In this document: piece after piece, positions 31,553-35,163 of the stretch
Numbering within the stretch: the first letter of the stretch is position 1
Layout of the letters: the number at the start of each line of letters is the position of its first letter
From: Streptosporangiales bacterium
GTDB lineage: Bacteria; Actinomycetota; Actinomycetes; Streptosporangiales; Streptosporangiaceae
Assembly: GCA_009784565.1 (NCBI GenBank)
Contig: WRBL01000021.1
Coordinates: 1-35,163 of the forward strand
DNA length: 35,163 bases
Direction of reading: 5' to 3'
Position numbers and translations under genes: made by a program
The notes under the pieces: model-generated
What the model saw: the letters and a program-made list of their open reading frames with translations, nothing else
Databases searched by the model: none
Told to the model about the DNA's origin: nothing

Positions 31553-32892
31553 ACGCCAAGCTCGTTCGCAACCAGCTCATCGCGTTCGTCATCGTGACGG
31601 TGCTCGGCATCGGCTACGCGATGTCGAGCTACGTGGGCCTGCCCAAGCTGATGGGCTTCGGCACCTACAAGGTGTCGGTCGGACTGCCGGCGGCGGGCGG
31701 CCTGTACGCCAACGCCGCCGTCACCGAGCGGGGCGTGACCGTGGGGAAGGTCGACGGAATCCACCTGACCAAGCAGGGGGTTTTCGCCGACATCAGCCTC
31801 AACAACGGCACGAAGATCCCGTCCGACGTGAGCGCGAAGGTGAACAACACCTCCGCCGTGGGTGAGCAGTACCTCGACCTCACCCCGCAGTCCGGCGGCG
31901 GACCGTACCTGGCCAACGGGGCCGTGATCCCGTCGAGCAAGGTGACCCTGCCGCCGGACCCGTCCCAGTCCCTCGCGGACCTGAACTCGCTGCTCGCGTC
32001 GGTGCCGAAGTCGCAGCTCAACACGACGGTCAACGAGCTCTACAACGCGTTCAACGGGACCGGGCCGGACCTGCGGAAGCTCACGACCTCCTCCGAGTCG
32101 CTGCTCGGGGCCGCGTCGCAGAACCTGCAGCCGACGAAGGCTCTGATCAACGAGTCGGATCCGGTGCTGAACACGCAGGCGGCCAACAGCGCGAACATCA
32201 AGCAGTTCAGCCAGAATCTCTCGGCGTTCACGGCGCAGCTGAGGTCCAGCAACAATGACCTGACCGGCACCATCGACAAGTCCCCCGGGACGCTCAACCA
32301 GGTCGATGACATGATCGGGCAGCTGCAGCCGACCGTGCCGCTGCTGCTGGACAATCTGACCTCCCTCGGCCAGGTGTCCAAGGTCTACCTGAACAACGAG
32401 CAGCAGTCCTTCGTGATTCTGCCCGCTGTCTTCAACGACGCGACCGCGGCGATCCTGAACGCGCCGAAGCCCGGCGAGGCCAACGTGGACATCCCGATGC
32501 AGGCTGACCAGCCGTGTACTCAGGGATACACCAGCAAGCAGCGGCAGCCCACCGACACCAGCAGCGAGGCGGCTCCCAACCCGACCCCGTACTGCCAGGC
32601 GTCGCAGAGCAGCCCGTCGGCGACCCGTACGGCGCACAACGACCCGTGCCCGAACAACCCCTCGATCCGGTCGGCCTCGGCCGCCGGCTGCGGGCTGAAC
32701 TTCGGGACCGCGGACGCGGCGGATGAAGGCAGCAGCTCCACGAGCGGCAGCACCACCTCCGCCACGTACCAGCCGGGCAGCGGCCTGTTCGTCGGCCCGG
32801 GCGGGACGCTGTACTCCGCCGGAGAGAACACCATCTCCGGCAGCGGCCCGAACACCCTGGCGGGTCTGATGAACGAGACCGTCAACGGATAA
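31549..32892 (+). CDS. mceF: Mce-family protein MceF
   Basis: A 447-residue protein from GTG 31549 overlapping the mceE stop. A helix near the N-terminus (LIAFVIVTVLGIGYAM, ~10-25) and the MCE domain (~35-125) with YKVSVGLPAAGGLYANAAVTERGVTVGKV, then a helical region (~140-320). The long C-terminal region (~325-447) is Ser/Thr/Asn/Pro-rich with cysteines (DQPCTQG, PYCQAS, DPCPNN, AGCGLNF) and ends LAGLMNETVNG. Last gene of the operon; a strong hairpin begins 38 bp later. Confidence 0.92.
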   Translation: MNAKLVRNQLIAFVIVTVLGIGYAMSSYVGLPKLMGFGTYKVSVGLPAAGGLYANAAVTERGVTVGKVDGIHLTKQGVFADISLNNGTKIPSDVSAKVNNTSAVGEQYLDLTPQSGGGPYLANGAVIPSSKVTLPPDPSQSLADLNSLLASVPKSQLNTTVNELYNAFNGTGPDLRKLTTSSESLLGAASQNLQPTKALINESDPVLNTQAANSANIKQFSQNLSAFTAQLRSSNNDLTGTIDKSPGTLNQVDDMIGQLQPTVPLLLDNLTSLGQVSKVYLNNEQQSFVILPAVFNDATAAILNAPKPGEANVDIPMQADQPCTQGYTSKQRQPTDTSSEAAPNPTPYCQASQSSPSATRTAHNDPCPNNPSIRSASAAGCGLNFGTADAADEGSSSTSGSTTSATYQPGSGLFVGPGGTLYSAGENTISGSGPNTLAGLMNETVNG

Positions 32893-32929
32893 CCGCGAAC
32901 CCGGGTGAACGCGCCCGGTAAGCATGTGG

Positions 32930-32958
32930 AAGGCGGCTGGCCCTAGGCCAGCCGCCTT
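32930..32958. terminator. Bidirectional terminator at the end of the mce operon
   Basis: A 13-bp perfect stem AAGGCGGCTGGCC/GGCCAGCCGCCTT with loop CTA. On the plus strand it is followed by TCTGCTG, on the minus strand by CCACATG. The right arm is coding sequence for the last residues (RRLA) of the convergent LuxR regulator, and its stop codon is the loop. Confidence 0.88.
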
Positions 32959-33605
32959 TCTGCTGCCCAGCGGGTGAGCTGGTGCCGGGAGGACAGCTGC
33001 AGCTTGCGCAGCACGGAGGAGACGTGGCTCTCCACGGTCTTCACCGAGATGAACAGCTCGCGGGCGATCTCCTTGTAGGTGCATCCCTGGGCGATCAGCC
33101 GCAGCACCTCCCGCTCGCGCCCGGTCAGCTGGTCCAGCTCCGGGTCGAACGACGGCTTCAGCCCCGCCTCGGGCAGCGGGGAGGACGCGAAGGCGTCCAG
33201 CACGAATCCGGCCAGCCGGTGGGAGAACACCGCGTCCCCGTCGGCCACCCGCCGGATGGCGTCGGTGAGCTCGGCGGTGGAGATCGTCTTGGTCACGTAC
33301 CCCCGGGCGCCCGCCCGGATCACCGCGATCACGTCCTCGGGCGCGTCCGACGCGGACAGGGCCAGGAATCGGACCGACGGGTGCTCCGGCCGCACCGCCG
33401 AGAGGACCGCCTGCCCGCCGCCGCCCGGCAGGTGGACGTCCAGCAGCACCACGTCCGGCTCCAGCCGGGAAATCAGCTCGATGGCCGGGCCAACGTCGCC
33501 CGCCTCCCCGACGACCTCGACCGACCGGCCCAGTTCGGCTCGCACGCCGGACCGGAACAGCCCGTGGTCGTCCACCAGCACTACTTTCGGCACGCCGGCG
33601 ATCAC
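32943..33605 (-). CDS. NarL/LuxR-family response regulator
   Basis: A 220-residue protein from GTG 33605, which overlaps the kinase stop (GTGA). The longer open frame upstream is only antisense/frame-shifted sequence of the kinase. The receiver domain (~5-125) has DD at 12-13 and phosphoacceptor D56 in VVLLDVHLPG. The GYVTKTIS segment carries the conserved Lys. The LuxR-type helix-turn-helix lies at ~155-215: LTGREREVLRLIAQGCTYKEIARELFISVKTVESHVSSVLRKLQ. It is coupled to the PspC-domain kinase, as in many actinomycetes, where such pairs respond to envelope stress. Confidence 0.92.
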   Translation of the reverse strand: MIAGVPKVVLVDDHGLFRSGVRAELGRSVEVVGEAGDVGPAIELISRLEPDVVLLDVHLPGGGGQAVLSAVRPEHPSVRFLALSASDAPEDVIAVIRAGARGYVTKTISTAELTDAIRRVADGDAVFSHRLAGFVLDAFASSPLPEAGLKPSFDPELDQLTGREREVLRLIAQGCTYKEIARELFISVKTVESHVSSVLRKLQLSSRHQLTRWAAERRLA

Positions 33606-35029
33606 TGGCCCGCCTCCGTCTTCTGCCCCTCGGGCTCCTCGGAATCCGTTCGCGTCTCTTGCCCCGCCGCCGCTCCCGCCGAAGCCCGCGGCATGGTGAG
33701 CGTCACCTTCGTTCCCTCGCCCGGCGCGGACTGCACGTCCGCCGTCCCGCCGTGCCGGGCCATGCGCCCGCGGATCGACTCCGAGATTCCCCGGCGGTCC
33801 GGGGCCACCGCCTCCGGGTCGAAGCCCTGCCCCCGGTCCCGCACGACTACTTCCGCCTGCCCGGGGCTCACCTCGGCGAACAGCGAGATGACCGGCGCGC
33901 CGGACCACTTGGCCGCGTTCACCACCGCCTCGCGGGCCGCGGCGAGCTGCGCGCTCAGGCTGTCGTCGAGCGGGCAGTCCCCGACGGTGACGACCTCGAC
34001 CGGGACGCCGTGCCGGGCCTCCGCGTCCTGCTGGATCTCGCGGACCGCCGCCGCCAGGGTGTCGGCGGCCGCCGTGCCCGGGGCCCGGCCCTCGAACAGC
34101 CACGATCGCAGTTCCCGTTCCTGGGCCCGGGCCAGGGACACGACCGCGGCGGGATCATCCGAGCGCCGCTGGATCAGGGCGAGGGTCTGGAGCACGGAAT
34201 CGTGGACCCGGGCGGCCACCTCGGCTCGTTCCTCGGCCCGGGCGCGGGCCTGGCGCTCCAGGACCAGGTCGCGGGCGATCCGGAACCACCAGGGTCCGAG
34301 CAGCAGCACCAGCCCCGCCGCCAGCAGCACCATGCCGGCCAGCGGGCGGAGCATGGCCAGGCTAGCGCGGGCGCCGAGCAGCCAGCCGAGCCCGGCGCAC
34401 AGCAGCACGGCCCCGCCGATGATGCGGATCGCGGTCGCCCGCCTGGCGGACGAGCCTCCGGAGATCCCGCTCAGCGGCTCGACTAGCCGCCGCATGGTCT
34501 CCTGCTCCGCGGGCGACGCGTTGCGCCAGATCAAGGCCAGGCAGCCCACGCTGACCACCTGGTTCCAGCCCCAGCCCACGATCTGGCCCTGGCTGACCGA
34601 CCCCAGCAGCAGGAGGAGGACCGCGAGCAGTGACGCCAGGCCGAGGGCGAGCGCGATGCCGCGCGAGTCCTGCCGGGCCCGGCTGGCGATGCTCTCGTCC
34701 GTGCCCCCGGCGGGGATCAGCAGCCAGCCGAGGAGGTAGAACGGAACGATCAGCCCCCCGCTGATCAGGGTGATGACCACGATTACCACCCGGATGGCGG
34801 TCACGTGGTCGCCGCGGCCGCGACGGGCCGCGATGCCGGCCGCGACGCCGCCGGCCAGGCCGTTGTCCAGGTCGCGGCGGAACTGCCCGCTGTCCCACCG
34901 GGCTCTTTCTTCCTGGAGTCCCACCCAGTGCTCGCCGTTCCAGCGCTCGCGGACGCGGGCGCCCGGCGGCCGGTGCCGGTGGTGGGCGTCGGGCCTGGTC
35001 TGCGTCGGAGGTTCCCTCACGCATCCCAT
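33602..35029 (-). CDS. PspC-domain sensor histidine kinase (HisKA_3 type)
   Basis: A 475-residue membrane kinase. A PspC domain spans ~48-106 (RRDLDNGLAGGVAAGIAARRG ... FYLLGWLLIP). Further membrane helices lie near 123-143, 155-168, 200-220 and 228-246. The HisKA_3 dimerisation helix contains H276 (VAARVHDSVLQTLALIQRR). The HATPase domain has AAREAVVNAAKWSG and VVRDRGQGFDPEAV. The short C-terminal tail is acidic. GGAGGG lies 5 nt before ATG 35029. It partners the LuxR regulator immediately downstream. In relatives a divergent PspC-domain protein often lies on the other side, which would be beyond the window edge. Confidence 0.92.
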   Translation of the reverse strand: MGCVREPPTQTRPDAHHRHRPPGARVRERWNGEHWVGLQEERARWDSGQFRRDLDNGLAGGVAAGIAARRGRGDHVTAIRVVIVVITLISGGLIVPFYLLGWLLIPAGGTDESIASRARQDSRGIALALGLASLLAVLLLLLGSVSQGQIVGWGWNQVVSVGCLALIWRNASPAEQETMRRLVEPLSGISGGSSARRATAIRIIGGAVLLCAGLGWLLGARASLAMLRPLAGMVLLAAGLVLLLGPWWFRIARDLVLERQARARAEERAEVAARVHDSVLQTLALIQRRSDDPAAVVSLARAQERELRSWLFEGRAPGTAAADTLAAAVREIQQDAEARHGVPVEVVTVGDCPLDDSLSAQLAAAREAVVNAAKWSGAPVISLFAEVSPGQAEVVVRDRGQGFDPEAVAPDRRGISESIRGRMARHGGTADVQSAPGEGTKVTLTMPRASAGAAAGQETRTDSEEPEGQKTEAGQ

Positions 35030-35055
35030 GATGCCCTCCGAACGCCCCCGAGACC

Positions 35056-35127
35056 ATCAGGGTCATCCCGGAGCCGGACCCGGGGATTCGCCGGGGCCCC
35101 TGAGACGGCACGCGGCGGATCAGGGTC
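35056..35127. promoter_or_regulatory. Direct repeats upstream of the PspC kinase gene
   Basis: ATCAGGGTC occurs at 35056-35064 and again at 35119-35127, 63 bp apart (six helical turns). Each copy is followed by a CCCGG/GGGG-rich stretch and then GGGGATT or CCCGAT. Placed upstream of the kinase-regulator operon, they are candidate autoregulatory sites for the LuxR-type regulator. Confidence 0.4.
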
Positions 35128-35163
35128 GCCTCCCGGGGTTTCCCCGATGCGGCGCGGGGCCCG

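Noticed and set aside
33606-34103. N-terminal extension of the LuxR regulator
   Set aside because: This part is an alternative frame of the kinase coding sequence; the GTG at 33605 overlapping the kinase stop gives a normal-length regulator.

Overview
The window is high-GC actinobacterial DNA. It has GTG/TTG starts, ATGA/GTGA stop-start overlaps, LuxR/PspC-type two-component genes and a complete mce operon. The best-supported content is a sterol (cholesterol-type) side-chain degradation and uptake locus under a KstR repressor. I see no rRNA, tRNA, CRISPR array or transposase. A filamentous actinomycete is likely, but I cannot name the genus from sequence alone.

Left part (1-8.6 kb). This part holds a cut-off VWA/CoxE-like gene; a truncated DUF2332 gene; a BlaI repressor with an M56 membrane metallopeptidase and a small membrane protein; an aminoglycoside-phosphotransferase-like kinase; a membrane protein that looks like the N-terminal half of a molybdopterin oxidoreductase; a SAM methyltransferase; and an OmpR/histidine kinase pair. 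A ~550 bp inverted-repeat element follows, with ~205 bp arms that each carry a hairpin differing by compensatory base-pair changes. It abuts a doubly deleted epimerase pseudogene. The methyltransferase, half-oxidoreductase, two-component pair, broken epimerase and a possible 11-codon glycosyltransferase remnant look like a decayed version of a cluster seen in other actinomycetes (inference).

Middle (8.6-14.7 kb). These are envelope genes: an L,D-transpeptidase, a large secreted protein of unknown function, a tiny membrane protein, and apolipoprotein N-acyltransferase (lnt). The lnt reading frame runs ~400 bp past its conserved end, antisense to the tiny gene and through a terminator. A single-TM protein follows.

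Sterol catabolism (14.7-22.6 kb). A leftward operon chsE3 - chsE1 - chsE2 - chsH2/chsH1 - ltp2 keeps the gene order of the M. tuberculosis igr region. chsH2 and chsH1 are fused into one 439-residue protein. The operon encodes the acyl-CoA dehydrogenases, enoyl-CoA hydratase and aldolase that remove the last side-chain carbons to give a 17-keto steroid plus propionyl-CoA. A divergent kstR gene and a 14-bp site matching the KstR consensus exactly lie at its head. Between chsE2 and the fused chsH gene is a 118 bp gap holding a near-perfect 12-bp inverted repeat and a four-tract G-quadruplex motif.

Uptake (22.8-32.9 kb). Two mce-associated membrane proteins run leftward. Divergent from them is a full yrbEA-yrbEB-mceABCDEF operon ending in a strong hairpin. 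A weaker KstR-like dyad lies in the divergent promoter region. The mce system probably imports the steroid that the chs operon then degrades (inference from KstR linkage). The right end carries a convergent LuxR regulator and a PspC-domain histidine kinase.
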